Positions 6,632 through 12,518 of a DNA stretch of 12,518 bases are shown piece by piece (the stretch's first letter is position 1; every line of letters begins with the position of its first letter). This DNA comes from JBGPIK01 sp041484845 (GTDB lineage: Bacteria; Desulfobacterota; Binatia; UBA9968): NCBI GenBank assembly GCA_041484845.1, contig JBGPIK010000177.1:1-12518 (forward strand). Reading direction: 5' to 3'. The notes below the pieces were generated by a model. It did no database searches. It was not told where the DNA came from and saw nothing but the letters and a program-made list of their open reading frames with translations. Made by a program: the position numbers and the translations under genes.

Positions 6632-8323
6632 ATGGCTGAGCAAGACCCTCTCTTCAATCCGTTAGAAGTGGAACCTCAGGAGCCCTTTGCGGTCCTCGGC
6701 ATGAAGCCGCGCGGCGCCGCCATGGAGGCCTGTGAAGCCACTGTTGCGAAAAAGAACATCATAGAGCTTGATCTCGATCGCTACGTGGACGACTTTAACG
6801 GGCGCGTGATCAGCGCTTATCGGGACGGCAAGGCTTCGGCGGTGTTGCCTGCCGACATCGGCATGGCGCGCAGTTTGATTCCACCGGGCACGGGAGCGCT
6901 GCGCGATTTCAGTTATATCGCTTCCGAAATCCCAGAATTCGACGCAGAAAAATGCGTTGGTTGCATGACTTGCGTTACGGAGTGCCCCGACACGGCGATC
7001 CTCGGCAAGGCGATTCCCGCGTCTAAAGTCGAAGCGGTGCTAAGTGAGATTCAAGACAAAGATGAACGCGCCTGGGTAAGGTCTCACTGGGCGTCCACGC
7101 GCAAATATCACGACATCCCGGCAAAAAAGGGCGAGGAAGGCGCGCTGTTCGGCATTTTTATCGATCCCACCAAATGCAAGGGCTGCGCCGAGTGCGTTCA
7201 GGTTTGTGACGCGCTCGAGTATCATGCGCTGCAAATGGTGCAGAAGGATAAGACGACGTTGCCGCGCTATCGCGCGACCTTCGACGTGTTTCGCAAGATC
7301 GGACCGACGCCGGAGCGCTACATCAATGAGCGCGCGCTTGCCGATTTTATGCTCGCGGAAGACGCGACGTTGCTGTACGTGGGCGGCGCGGGTTCGTGCA
7401 TGGGCTGCGGCGAGGCAACTGCGATTCGCATGATGCTCGCGGCGACAGGGTTTGTGCACAAACCGGAAAACATCGGCATCGTCGCGGCGACCGGCTGCAA
7501 CAGCGTCTACAGCTCGACTTATCCGTACAATCCTTATCTGGTGCCCTGGACCAACTCATTATTCGAGAACGCTCCGGCGACGGCGATGGGCGTGCGCGCG
7601 CGCTGGGACCAAATGGGGTGGCGCGAAAAAAGATTATGGGTGATCGGCGGCGACGGCGCGATGTACGATATCGGTTTTCAGAGCTTGAGCCGGATGCTGG
7701 CCAGCGGCATGGACATCAAGGTCTTGGTGCTGGACACCCAGGTTTACTCGAACACCGGCGGCCAGGCTTCAACCGCTTCTTTTCCGGGGCAGGACGCCAA
7801 GATGGCTGCGTTCGGCCGCGAGGTTCCGGGCAAGCGCGAGCGCCGCAAGGAGCTAGCGCAAATTTGTCTTATGCATCCCGACGTCTTCGTCGCTCAGACC
7901 ACACCCTCCCACATCAACCATTTTTACCGAGCGATCATGGACGCCAACGAATACCGCGGACCAGCGGTGATTAGTGTCTATGCGACATGTCAGCCCGAGC
8001 ACGGAGTCGCCGATTCCATGTCCTCCCAGCAAGCAAAGATGGCGGTTGAGGCGCGCGCGTTTCCGCTGTTCATCCACGACCCGCGCAAAGGCGAGAGAAT
8101 CCGTGAGCGCTTGAGCTTAGTGGGGAACCCGGCTCAAAAAGAGGATTGGTGGACGCCGCCCAAAAGCGACAAACCGATGACATTCGTTGATTTTGCCCGC
8201 ACCGAGGGACGATTCGCCAAGCAGTTCGACAAAGATGGCAATCCGTCGCCGGCATTGTTGCAAGCTCAGCAAGATCGGTTGCAAAATTGGCGTACGCTAC
8301 AAGAACTCGCGGGGTTGCGCTAA
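6632..8323 (+). CDS. Pyruvate:ferredoxin oxidoreductase, fused ferredoxin-beta (TPP) polypeptide
   Basis: This is the second half of the split PFOR, 563 residues. After an N-terminal linker region (1-100; SLIPPGTGALRDF precedes the clusters) comes a two-cluster ferredoxin domain with Cys108/111/114/118 (CVGCMTCVTECP) and Cys182/185/188/192 (CKGCAECVQVCD; the usual Pro after the last Cys is Asp). The TPP domain (about 250-465) supplies all four proximal-cluster cysteines known from classical PFOR: Cys256 and Cys259 (GSCMGCGE), Cys289 (ATGCNS) and Cys453 (YATCQPEHG). The thiamine diphosphate/Mg motif runs from GGDGAMYDIG (339-348) to VYSNTGGQ (371-378). The tail after 480 is polar and low in recognisable features. 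The ATG at 6632 follows CGGAG. The CBS fragment separates it from the alpha gene, and usp follows 28 bases after its stop. Confidence 0.92.
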   Translation: MAEQDPLFNPLEVEPQEPFAVLGMKPRGAAMEACEATVAKKNIIELDLDRYVDDFNGRVISAYRDGKASAVLPADIGMARSLIPPGTGALRDFSYIASEIPEFDAEKCVGCMTCVTECPDTAILGKAIPASKVEAVLSEIQDKDERAWVRSHWASTRKYHDIPAKKGEEGALFGIFIDPTKCKGCAECVQVCDALEYHALQMVQKDKTTLPRYRATFDVFRKIGPTPERYINERALADFMLAEDATLLYVGGAGSCMGCGEATAIRMMLAATGFVHKPENIGIVAATGCNSVYSSTYPYNPYLVPWTNSLFENAPATAMGVRARWDQMGWREKRLWVIGGDGAMYDIGFQSLSRMLASGMDIKVLVLDTQVYSNTGGQASTASFPGQDAKMAAFGREVPGKRERRKELAQICLMHPDVFVAQTTPSHINHFYRAIMDANEYRGPAVISVYATCQPEHGVADSMSSQQAKMAVEARAFPLFIHDPRKGERIRERLSLVGNPAQKEDWWTPPKSDKPMTFVDFARTEGRFAKQFDKDGNPSPALLQAQQDRLQNWRTLQELAGLR

Positions 8324-8351
8324 CGACGAGTCCGGCGCGCGAGAAAAAGCA

Positions 8352-8783
8352 ATGCCGAAATCAAAAACCTATCTGTTGCCCCTGGATTTTTCCAAGGGAT
8401 GCGAAGCGGCGCTTGATTACGCTTTGGCGATGGCGCGAGAAAACAAGGCACGGCTCATCTTGCTTCACGTCGTTCCCGCCGCGATGGTCGTTCGTTCGGA
8501 AGGAACGAGATTCGATTTGTATGAATTGCTGGAGCGCGATGCGCGGAACAATCTCGCCCGGCTCATGCAACGGAAGAAGTTAAGCCCGAGTGGAGTGCAA
8601 ACCGTCTTGACCCGCGGGGCGAACCCGGCTGAGATTATCGCGCGCCAAGCTAAAAAGCTTAAGGCAAGCATGATCATCATGGGCAGTCACGGCCGGACGG
8701 GTTTACAGCGCTTACTTCTCGGCAGCGTCGCAGAAAGGACGCTCCGACTGGCCCAATGTCCTGTGCTGATCGTTAAGAAATGA
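8352..8783 (+). CDS. Universal stress protein (UspA family, ATP-binding type)
   Basis: This is a 143-residue single-domain cytoplasmic Usp. It opens KTYLLPLDFSKGCEAALDYA, has ARLILLHVVP at about 33-42, and carries the ATP-binding signature G-2X-G-9X-GS as GSHGRTGLQRLLLGS, ending with the typical CPVLIVKK. Members with this signature usually bind ATP and dimerise; they help cells survive starvation, hypoxia or redox stress. I chose the ATG at 8352, which begins the conserved domain. A longer frame upstream only shadows the PFOR gene. The weak AGAAAAAG element just before the ATG and the 28-base gap to PFOR beta suggest it is the last full gene of the PFOR transcript, and so under the same sigma-54 promoter. 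Confidence 0.9.
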   Translation: MPKSKTYLLPLDFSKGCEAALDYALAMARENKARLILLHVVPAAMVVRSEGTRFDLYELLERDARNNLARLMQRKKLSPSGVQTVLTRGANPAEIIARQAKKLKASMIIMGSHGRTGLQRLLLGSVAERTLRLAQCPVLIVKK

Positions 8784-8896
8784 TGCGCTACGAGCTAATC
8801 AGTACCGCCCGATCGCTCTTACTGTTCATTGCATTCGTTTGGTGCGTCGTCCACATGATTATCCGCTCGCATTTTGTTTGTTTCCCCATTTCCTAA
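8783..8896 (+). CDS. Possible 37-residue membrane microprotein overlapping usp
   Basis: An ATG at 8783 overlaps the usp stop as TGATG, a common coupling arrangement. The 37 residues start MRYELISTAR, continue with the hydrophobic run SLLLFIAFVWCVVHMII (one transmembrane helix), and end RSHFVCFPIS before TAA. The overlap and single helix are suggestive. Codon use is unremarkable and there is no recognisable homologue, so chance is a real alternative. A comparison with neighbouring genomes would decide it. Confidence 0.25.
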   Translation: MRYELISTARSLLLFIAFVWCVVHMIIRSHFVCFPIS

Positions 8897-8942
8897 GCCC
8901 TAATAGCATATTTCATTTCTATGCATCTCGTGCTCGGGGCGG

Positions 8943-9368
8943 TCCCTCGGATTAAAGCTTCGCGGTCTGCCCCGAGATCAAATCGATAATCGGCTTCGGC
9001 TCTGGCTCGAGCGCTTGGGCATCGCCGGGCTTGTTTCGCGGCACGTCCGCACGCTTTCAGGTGGCGAAGCGCAGCGGACCAGCCTCGCTCGTGCTTTAGA
9101 CCTCAATCCCGAATTGCTCCTCTTGGACGAACCGTTCGCGGCGCTGCATGCGCCGACTCGTGAAGCTCTTCTAATGGATCTCCAAGAGATATTGAAGGAA
9201 ACCGGCATTACCACGGTGCTCGTTACTCACGATCTGCACGAAGCCGGCATGATGGGTAAACGCATTCGCGTTCTGAATGATGGAAAATTACTCCAACTCG
9301 CCTCGAGCGAGGAAGTTCCGGCGCACCCCGCGAGCGCCGAAGTCGCGGCCATCGTCGGGGTCAACAAC
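8943..9368 (+). pseudogene. ABC transporter ATPase, 5'-truncated remnant
   Basis: The reading frame begins LGLKLRGLPRDQID then LWLERLGIAGL, the helical region before the signature motif. It continues with LSGGEAQR (signature), LLLLDEPFAALH (Walker B with catalytic Glu), VTHDLHEA (H-loop), and a C-terminal SSEEVPAHPASAEVAAIVGV segment typical of molybdate/tungstate or other oxyanion importers (ModC/TupC/WtpC-like). The Walker A, Q-loop and start codon are missing. Upstream, the frame soon meets stops at 8901-8906 and unrelated sequence, so roughly the first 90-100 residues are deleted. Family similarity ends near 9368; the frame then runs on as non-homologous sequence across vapB. It cannot work as an ATPase. 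Partner permease and binding protein are absent. Confidence 0.8.
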
Positions 9369-9379
9369 TGCTATCGCGC

Positions 9380-9408
9380 TTGCCTACATTCTTTGGTCTC
9401 GGTATACT
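9380..9408 (+). promoter_or_regulatory. Sigma-70 type promoter for vapBC
   Basis: A -35 element TTGCCT (9380-9385) and a -10 element TATACT (9403-9408) are separated by exactly 17 bases. The -10 overlaps a GTATAC palindrome. The start is expected near 9415, followed by GGAGG at 9420-9424 and the vapB ATG at 9433. Toxin-antitoxin operons are usually autoregulated at such a promoter. Confidence 0.6.
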
Positions 9409-9432
9409 TTCTTTCTAACGGAGGAAAAATCT

Positions 9433-9684
9433 ATGTCCGTAGCCCAACTCACCCAAAAGGGGCAGATTCTGGTTCCCAAGCACCTGCGCCGGAAGCTGGG
9501 GCTCAAGCCTGGCGGCAAGGTGCATTTGGCCGAAGAAGAAGGATGATTGGTCCTCACCCCGGTTCCTCCTGATCCCATTCAGGCAGCCACGGGTTTTTTG
9601 AAGGGCCGGTTTTCCTTAACTCAAGATCTTCGCCGGGAACACCGGGAAGAGGCACGCCGTGAGCGAAAAGCTCGTTCTCGATAG
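9433..9684 (+). pseudogene. VapB-type AbrB/SpoVT antitoxin interrupted by an in-frame TGA
   Basis: VapB-like antitoxins bind DNA through an AbrB swapped-hairpin domain and neutralise their PIN toxin through the C-terminal tail. The ATG at 9433 follows GGAGG with an 8-base spacer. The frame reads MSVAQLTQKGQILVPKHLRR, then LGLKPGGKVHLAEEEG, and stops at TGA 9544-9546. Without shifting frame it continues LVLTPVPPDPIQAATGFLKG, then RFSLTQDLRREHREEARRER, to a TAG at 9682. The expected residue at the stop is Arg (GRLVL), so a CGA-to-TGA change is the simplest cause. The full frame of 83 codons overlaps the toxin start, the normal vapBC layout. As written, only the 37-residue DNA-binding part is made and the toxin-binding tail is lost. 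Alternatives are sequencing error or stop readthrough. Confidence 0.78.
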
Positions 9685-10066
9685 CTTTGCTCTGGTGAGT
9701 CTGTATCACCGCGAACCCGGCTGGCAAGGTGTTCAGCGTGCTCTTTACGATCAAGAAAAGGCTCACAGCCGCGCGTTTCTGAGTTGGATCAACTGGGGTG
9801 AATTTTTCTACATCGTCAAGAGACGCGTGGGTCCTGCCAAGACGATGGATGTGCTTCGCCTTCTCGAACAGCTGCCGGTCGAGCTTGTCCCGGTGGATCA
9901 ACCCCTAGTTCAAGCCGCAGCCGAAATCAAAAGCGAGCATGCGCTCTCTTATGCCGATGCCTTTTGCGTTGCCACCGCCCAACGCTTGGACGCAACCGTT
10001 TTGACCGATGACCCGGAGTTCGAGGCCGTCGAACGCCTCATCAAGATTCGCTGGCTAACGAAATAA
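9659..10066 (+). CDS. vapC: VapC-type PIN-domain ribonuclease toxin
   Basis: VapC toxins are Mg-dependent RNases that cleave specific tRNAs or rRNA and arrest growth until neutralised by VapB. This 135-residue protein has the complete PIN set of acidic residues: Asp8 in KLVLDSFALVSLY, Glu48 in SWINWGEFFYIVKRR, Asp100 in LSYADAFCVATAQRLDA, and Asp117/118 in VLTDDPEF. The GTG at 9659 lies inside the full-length vapB frame (26-base overlap), giving translational coupling; the preceding GGGAAGAGG provides a ribosome binding site. The gene looks intact while its antitoxin is interrupted, which would normally be costly unless a partial antitoxin, another VapB, low expression or an error in the sequence explains it. 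Confidence 0.9.
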   Translation: MSEKLVLDSFALVSLYHREPGWQGVQRALYDQEKAHSRAFLSWINWGEFFYIVKRRVGPAKTMDVLRLLEQLPVELVPVDQPLVQAAAEIKSEHALSYADAFCVATAQRLDATVLTDDPEFEAVERLIKIRWLTK

Positions 10067-10089
10067 TCCCGGTTCGTGGTGATCTTCTT

Positions 10090-10245
10090 CAAACCTTCAG
10101 GTACGAAAGAATGAAACACAGCGGTATAGGGACAAACCGACCGCAGCTTGCACGGCTCCGGCTCCCGGCAATTCTCGTGACACACGATCCGCCGAAACGT
10201 GCTCCCAAACCCACCCCGGATGATATTGCCTTTAGGGCGCCAATA
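10090..10245 (-). pseudogene. Probable Cas6 (CRISPR RAMP endoribonuclease) N-terminal fragment
   Basis: Read on the minus strand, about 52 residues give WRPKGNIIRGGFGSTFRRIV, then CHENCREPEPCKLRSVCPYT and AVFHSFVPEG. This matches, from memory, the N-terminal RAMP region of type III-associated Cas6 proteins: KGxxxRGxFGxxxRR followed by a four-cysteine CxxxC...CxLRxxCPYxxxF segment. Beyond 10090 the frame runs into the antisense of vapC with no further similarity, so about four-fifths of the protein is missing. No start codon or ribosome binding site precedes the homologous part; in the same frame a TGA (10246-10248) separates it from the short gene to its right. It appears to be CRISPR-Cas debris. 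Confidence 0.55.
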
Positions 10246-10458
10246 TCAAAGATAAAGATTTGACTCCCTCATGCTCAAATGATGAAGTAACTGAAACAGC
10301 ACGTCACCCCGATCAACGCGACGAGCGATCGCCTTTACGGGTACACCATACAAAAGATGAGCCTTCCCAATCTCCACGGCATACTCATCCTCGAACTTGG
10401 CACTGTTCGTAGAATCAATCGGCTCCCAAGGTGTCAGTAACTCGAACGGGGCTTTCAT
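10246..10458 (-). CDS. Small uncharacterised protein, possibly truncated at its C terminus
   Basis: This minus-strand frame of 70 residues starts MKAPFELLTPWEPIDS and includes EIGKAHLLYGVPVKAIARRV and DRGDVLFQL. The WEPI...HxLYGxPVxAIARRxDxxDVLF pattern resembles, from memory, a widespread small family of about 100 residues with no known function. The last 17 residues (LHHLSMRESNLYL and neighbours) do not fit that pattern and the frame ends against the Cas6 fragment, so a deletion may have fused two partial genes. There is no clear Shine-Dalgarno before the ATG at 10458, but a sigma-70-like promoter faces it at 10531-10559. It could be a live short gene or a remnant. Confidence 0.5.
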   Translation of the reverse strand: MKAPFELLTPWEPIDSTNSAKFEDEYAVEIGKAHLLYGVPVKAIARRVDRGDVLFQLLHHLSMRESNLYL

Positions 10459-10530
10459 GCTCTATGCGGCGAACTATTGAGTAGCTCGGTCTTCCTGTCA
10501 CGGAAGCAAGATTTCGATAACATTGCTCGG

Positions 10531-10559
10531 TTTGTATTGTTAAATGGATAACGTGTCAA
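10531..10559 (-). promoter_or_regulatory. Candidate sigma-70 promoter, minus strand
   Basis: On the minus strand TTGACA (10559-10554) is a perfect -35, followed after 17 bases by TACAAA (10536-10531), a 4/6 match to the -10. It points toward the small gene starting at 10458, leaving a leader of about 65 bases. Confidence 0.4.
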
Positions 10560-10873
10560 CTTTTTTTCCTTCAAGATTCTTCGAGCCAACGTAGACCAGT
10601 TTTGTCCGCCGCCACTCTTGCCTTCATACTGGGACATGGCGAATTCACCGTCATAATAAGGGGGACGTTATTTTTTTTCTTGCCGGATAAATCTTGTGTG
10701 AGGGGTGGCGGTATGCCGCGTATTGCCCAACCCTCGCGGGGGAACGATTTGGGGTCTTGTTTGAGTGATGGCTTTATTCCTCCCGACGCTTCGATCGCAT
10801 TCGTGGTCGGGCGCGAAATTCCGGGTCTGAGTTTTACGTATGCTCTGAAGCAGCATGAAGTATTCTTATTCTC
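10560..10873. other. Stretch without a supported gene; possible transposase leader
   Basis: No gene is supported. A plus-strand open frame begins with a GTGAGGGGTGGCGGT leader and ATGCCGCGTATTGCC (10713 onward), encoding MPRIA, the usual first residues of Y1 (IS200/REP-associated) transposases. The continuation lacks the expected HVTQRGN motif and any catalytic residues, so at most a 5' scrap of such an element remains. Runs of T at 10560-10567 and 10670-10678 are noted; they are not preceded by strong hairpins. Confidence 0.3.
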
Positions 10874-12235
10874 TCAAGCTTTAATCAAGCCGACACCGTC
10901 CTTAATTTCCACTTGTACACCGTAGGCTTGGGAAAGCCTGCGGACCCGCTCGAGGATGCGGACTCCGATCTCGCCATCAGCGAGAACGGGTCGCCCTCGT
11001 TGCGCCCGCGCTCTGCCGTGACCCTGATCAATGGGATAAAGTTTGACCTCGCTGAGTCTTCTTTCTTTAAATTGGCAGTTCACTACGATGTTTTCCCAAT
11101 ACAGAGGATCGCTAGGATGGCCTTTTCTTCCCCCGTCGGTGCGCGCGTCCAAAAAATCGGCGGGAGTTGCGCGACTGTCCAAATCGAAACGTTCATAGGC
11201 TTCAGCTGGAAAGATTCCAACCGTTTCATTTTGAAAGATAAAATTCCCCACGCTATAAAAGATCGGTTTGTTTTTATAGATTTCGATGCCCAGAGGGAAA
11301 TGAGAGCCGTGGCCGACAAAGATATCCGCTCCGGCATCGATCGCCTCATGAGCAAAGGCCTTGACAAGATCCGCCGGCTCCTCAAGCTCCGTGCGCCGTC
11401 GCGCTTTCAATAAGCTTGCCCCGCCGAATTCGTGGCAATGGAGACTCACTAAAACCCAATCGGATTGTCTACGCGCCTCGCTAATGGATCTCAGATTCTC
11501 CTCGAGATCGCGCTGGTTCAGCTTTGTGGAAATCGCAAAGCCCTCGCTCAGAATGAAGCGCTGGCTGAGAAAATCCAGCTCTTGCTCCTTTTCATCGGGG
11601 ATCTCTTTCGCGCTGTAAAAATGGCCTCGATTCCTTTCCTTGCCCAGATCTAAACCCAGCGCCGAGGAAGCGCGGCGCAATTCCTGGAACGCGCGCGGGT
11701 CGACCGCGTAGGTCGTTTGAAACCCCAAAGGATTAACTCCGGGACGGCCTTTCAGGTCGGGACGCTGAGCGCCGGCTCGGTTCCACGGCCTGTAGGTCGC
11801 GGTGGCTGAGATCAACCCCAGGCGGCCACGCGGCGTATCGAGATAACCGGGTGCCCTGGCCTCGGCTAGATTTTTTCCTGTTCCAGCGTGGCTCAGCCCG
11901 GCTTTGTCGAGATGGCTGAGGGTCGCGAGAATTCCGCCTTCGCCGTAGTCGAATGCATGATTGTTGGCGCACGATACCGTCTTAATGCCCATCCAAGAAA
12001 ACTCTTCGACCAGTCGAGGGTCCGTTGTCATGAAAGTTCCTTGCGTGATGCCCGGCGAACCTTCGTCCCAAGTGTGAATCGTGGTCTCGAGATTGGTAAA
12101 CGCCGCGTCTGCCGCCCTCAGGAGATTCACAAGTTTCGAATAATTTTCCTCGTGGAAAACGGACAGCCGCCGGGTTAACATGCTGTCCCCGGTCAAGACC
12201 ACGGTGAAATCACCCCGTTCCGAATCGTAAAGCAT
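10874..12235 (-). CDS. CapA-family (poly-gamma-glutamate synthesis type) metallophosphoesterase-like protein
   Basis: This 453-residue protein has the PGA_cap/CapA calcineurin-like fold: LTGDSMLTRRL (metal-binding Asp17), FTNLETTIHT (Asn48-Glu50), SCANNHAFDYGEGG (90-101), WVLVSLHCHEFGG with His266/His268, and VGHGSHFPLGIEIY (307-320) followed by PIFYSVGNFIF. All metal-site motifs are present, so an active phosphoesterase or capsule-type amide-ligase partner is possible, but the substrate is unknown. It lacks the N-terminal membrane anchor or signal peptide of Bacillus CapA, so it is probably cytoplasmic. There are no capB or capC genes nearby. The ATG at 12235 has a textbook AGGAGG (12246-12241) 5 bases upstream; a longer frame starting at 12355 merely translates the inverted repeat. 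It stands alone and convergent to the debris region. Confidence 0.88.
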   Translation of the reverse strand: MLYDSERGDFTVVLTGDSMLTRRLSVFHEENYSKLVNLLRAADAAFTNLETTIHTWDEGSPGITQGTFMTTDPRLVEEFSWMGIKTVSCANNHAFDYGEGGILATLSHLDKAGLSHAGTGKNLAEARAPGYLDTPRGRLGLISATATYRPWNRAGAQRPDLKGRPGVNPLGFQTTYAVDPRAFQELRRASSALGLDLGKERNRGHFYSAKEIPDEKEQELDFLSQRFILSEGFAISTKLNQRDLEENLRSISEARRQSDWVLVSLHCHEFGGASLLKARRRTELEEPADLVKAFAHEAIDAGADIFVGHGSHFPLGIEIYKNKPIFYSVGNFIFQNETVGIFPAEAYERFDLDSRATPADFLDARTDGGRKGHPSDPLYWENIVVNCQFKERRLSEVKLYPIDQGHGRARAQRGRPVLADGEIGVRILERVRRLSQAYGVQVEIKDGVGLIKA

Positions 12236-12247
12236 TGGTTCCTCCTG

Positions 12248-12379
12248 GCAGGTTGCTGAAAAAGTCTCTCGGAGTCCTGCGACAATGCTCAGGACGAACG
12301 GAGAGTTTTTGATGTGATTAAAGTTTTTCCGTTCATGCTGAGGCCCTCGAAGCATTCCGAACCTTGTTTAGCACCCTGC
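12248..12379. repeat. 132-bp imperfect inverted repeat (MITE-like) upstream of capA
   Basis: The left arm (12248-12302) begins GCAGGTTGCTGAAAAAGTC and ends CTCAGGACGAACGGA. The right arm (12328-12379) begins TCCGTTCATGCTGAGG and ends TTTAGCACCCTGC. The reverse complement of the right arm aligns with the left arm over its whole length with scattered mismatches, around a 25-base AT-rich centre. The wording GTTGCTGAAAAAGTC...GTCCTGCGACAA-GCTCAGGACGAACGG matches, from memory, a dispersed repeat common in deltaproteobacterial-type genomes. It ends one base from the capA Shine-Dalgarno, so it must form part of that gene's leader or promoter region. Confidence 0.75.
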
Positions 12380-12518
12380 TAGCCCGCATTTCTCACATCA
12401 AAGTCAATCGAGAGGCGAGCTCTCCAGACCGAGGCAATGAGCCTGTGCCTTGGAGCAGCCCGCAAACCGAGTTGCTGGGGCGAACGCCCGTGGCAAAGCG
12501 CAAGCGGCGAACCGAGCA
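12380..12518. other. Window end, no supported gene
   Basis: There is a minus-strand open frame running in from the right edge (CSVRRLRFATGVRPSNSVCG, ending SGELASRLTLM and a stop at about 12396-12398). It has no recognisable domain and looks like repeat-derived sequence. It may be the edge of a larger repeat or insertion element outside the window. Confidence 0.3.

Noticed and set aside
7396..7974. 192-residue open frame inside the PFOR beta gene
   Set aside because: It is an arginine-rich out-of-frame shadow of a clearly conserved enzyme gene.
9369..9572. C-terminal extension of the ABC ATPase frame
   Set aside because: Similarity ends near 9368; the rest is vapB read in the wrong frame.
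10067..10873. CRISPR array near the Cas6 fragment
   Set aside because: No regularly spaced direct repeats are visible in the region or elsewhere in the window.
10602..10925. 107-residue plus-strand open frame
   Set aside because: Apart from an MPRIA start like Y1 transposases there are no HUH or tyrosine motifs, and the 3' end overlaps capA antisense.
12236..12355. Upstream start giving a 493-residue CapA
   Set aside because: The extra 40 residues are a translation of the inverted repeat, while the ATG at 12235 has a perfect ribosome binding site.

Overview
The window looks like chromosomal DNA of a moderate-GC, free-living bacterium with a fermentative or anaerobic branch. Strong Shine-Dalgarno sites, two sigma-54 type promoters and several families of short palindromic repeats would fit an uncultured proteobacterial or deltaproteobacterial-like lineage (Desulfobacterota, NC10 and similar groups). 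No rRNA or other phylogenetic marker is present, so the placement is a guess.

Positions 1-8783 read left to right and are mainly acetyl-CoA and energy metabolism plus stress sensing. The order is: acetate kinase (5' end cut by the window edge); a TrmO-type tRNA methyltransferase; a 630-base stretch of palindromic repeats; a CoA-binding plus double-CBS protein; an OsmC peroxidase broken by a one-base frameshift; a gap with a small palindrome; an 85-residue unknown protein; a pyruvate:ferredoxin oxidoreductase (PFOR) split over two genes; a frameshifted CBS fragment between those two genes; and a universal stress protein. Two sites match the -24/-12 sigma-54 consensus with exact GG-N10-GC spacing. 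One lies upstream of the CoA/CBS-osmC pair and the other just upstream of the PFOR operon. I infer a co-regulated response, probably to oxygen limitation or energy starvation: PFOR makes acetyl-CoA and reduced ferredoxin, acetate kinase can recover ATP, and the CBS, CoA-binding and Usp proteins may sense adenylate or CoA status. Phosphotransacetylase, the link between acetyl-CoA and acetate kinase, is not in the window.

Positions 8900-10873 are a patch of gene debris with one toxin-antitoxin operon. It holds the 3' part of an ABC transporter ATPase with no Walker A; a vapBC operon with a good sigma-70 promoter whose antitoxin frame is interrupted by a TGA; and, on the minus strand, a probable Cas6 N-terminal fragment next to a short unknown gene. 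No CRISPR array is present.

Positions 10874-12518 hold a complete minus-strand CapA-family protein with a strong ribosome binding site, immediately preceded by a roughly 130-base imperfect inverted repeat. Beyond that is a short stretch with no recognisable gene.

The main enzymes are intact, while several accessory frames (osmC, the CBS fragment, a mini membrane ORF, vapB) each carry a single small lesion. This is either real decay or consensus error, and checking the reads would decide which.
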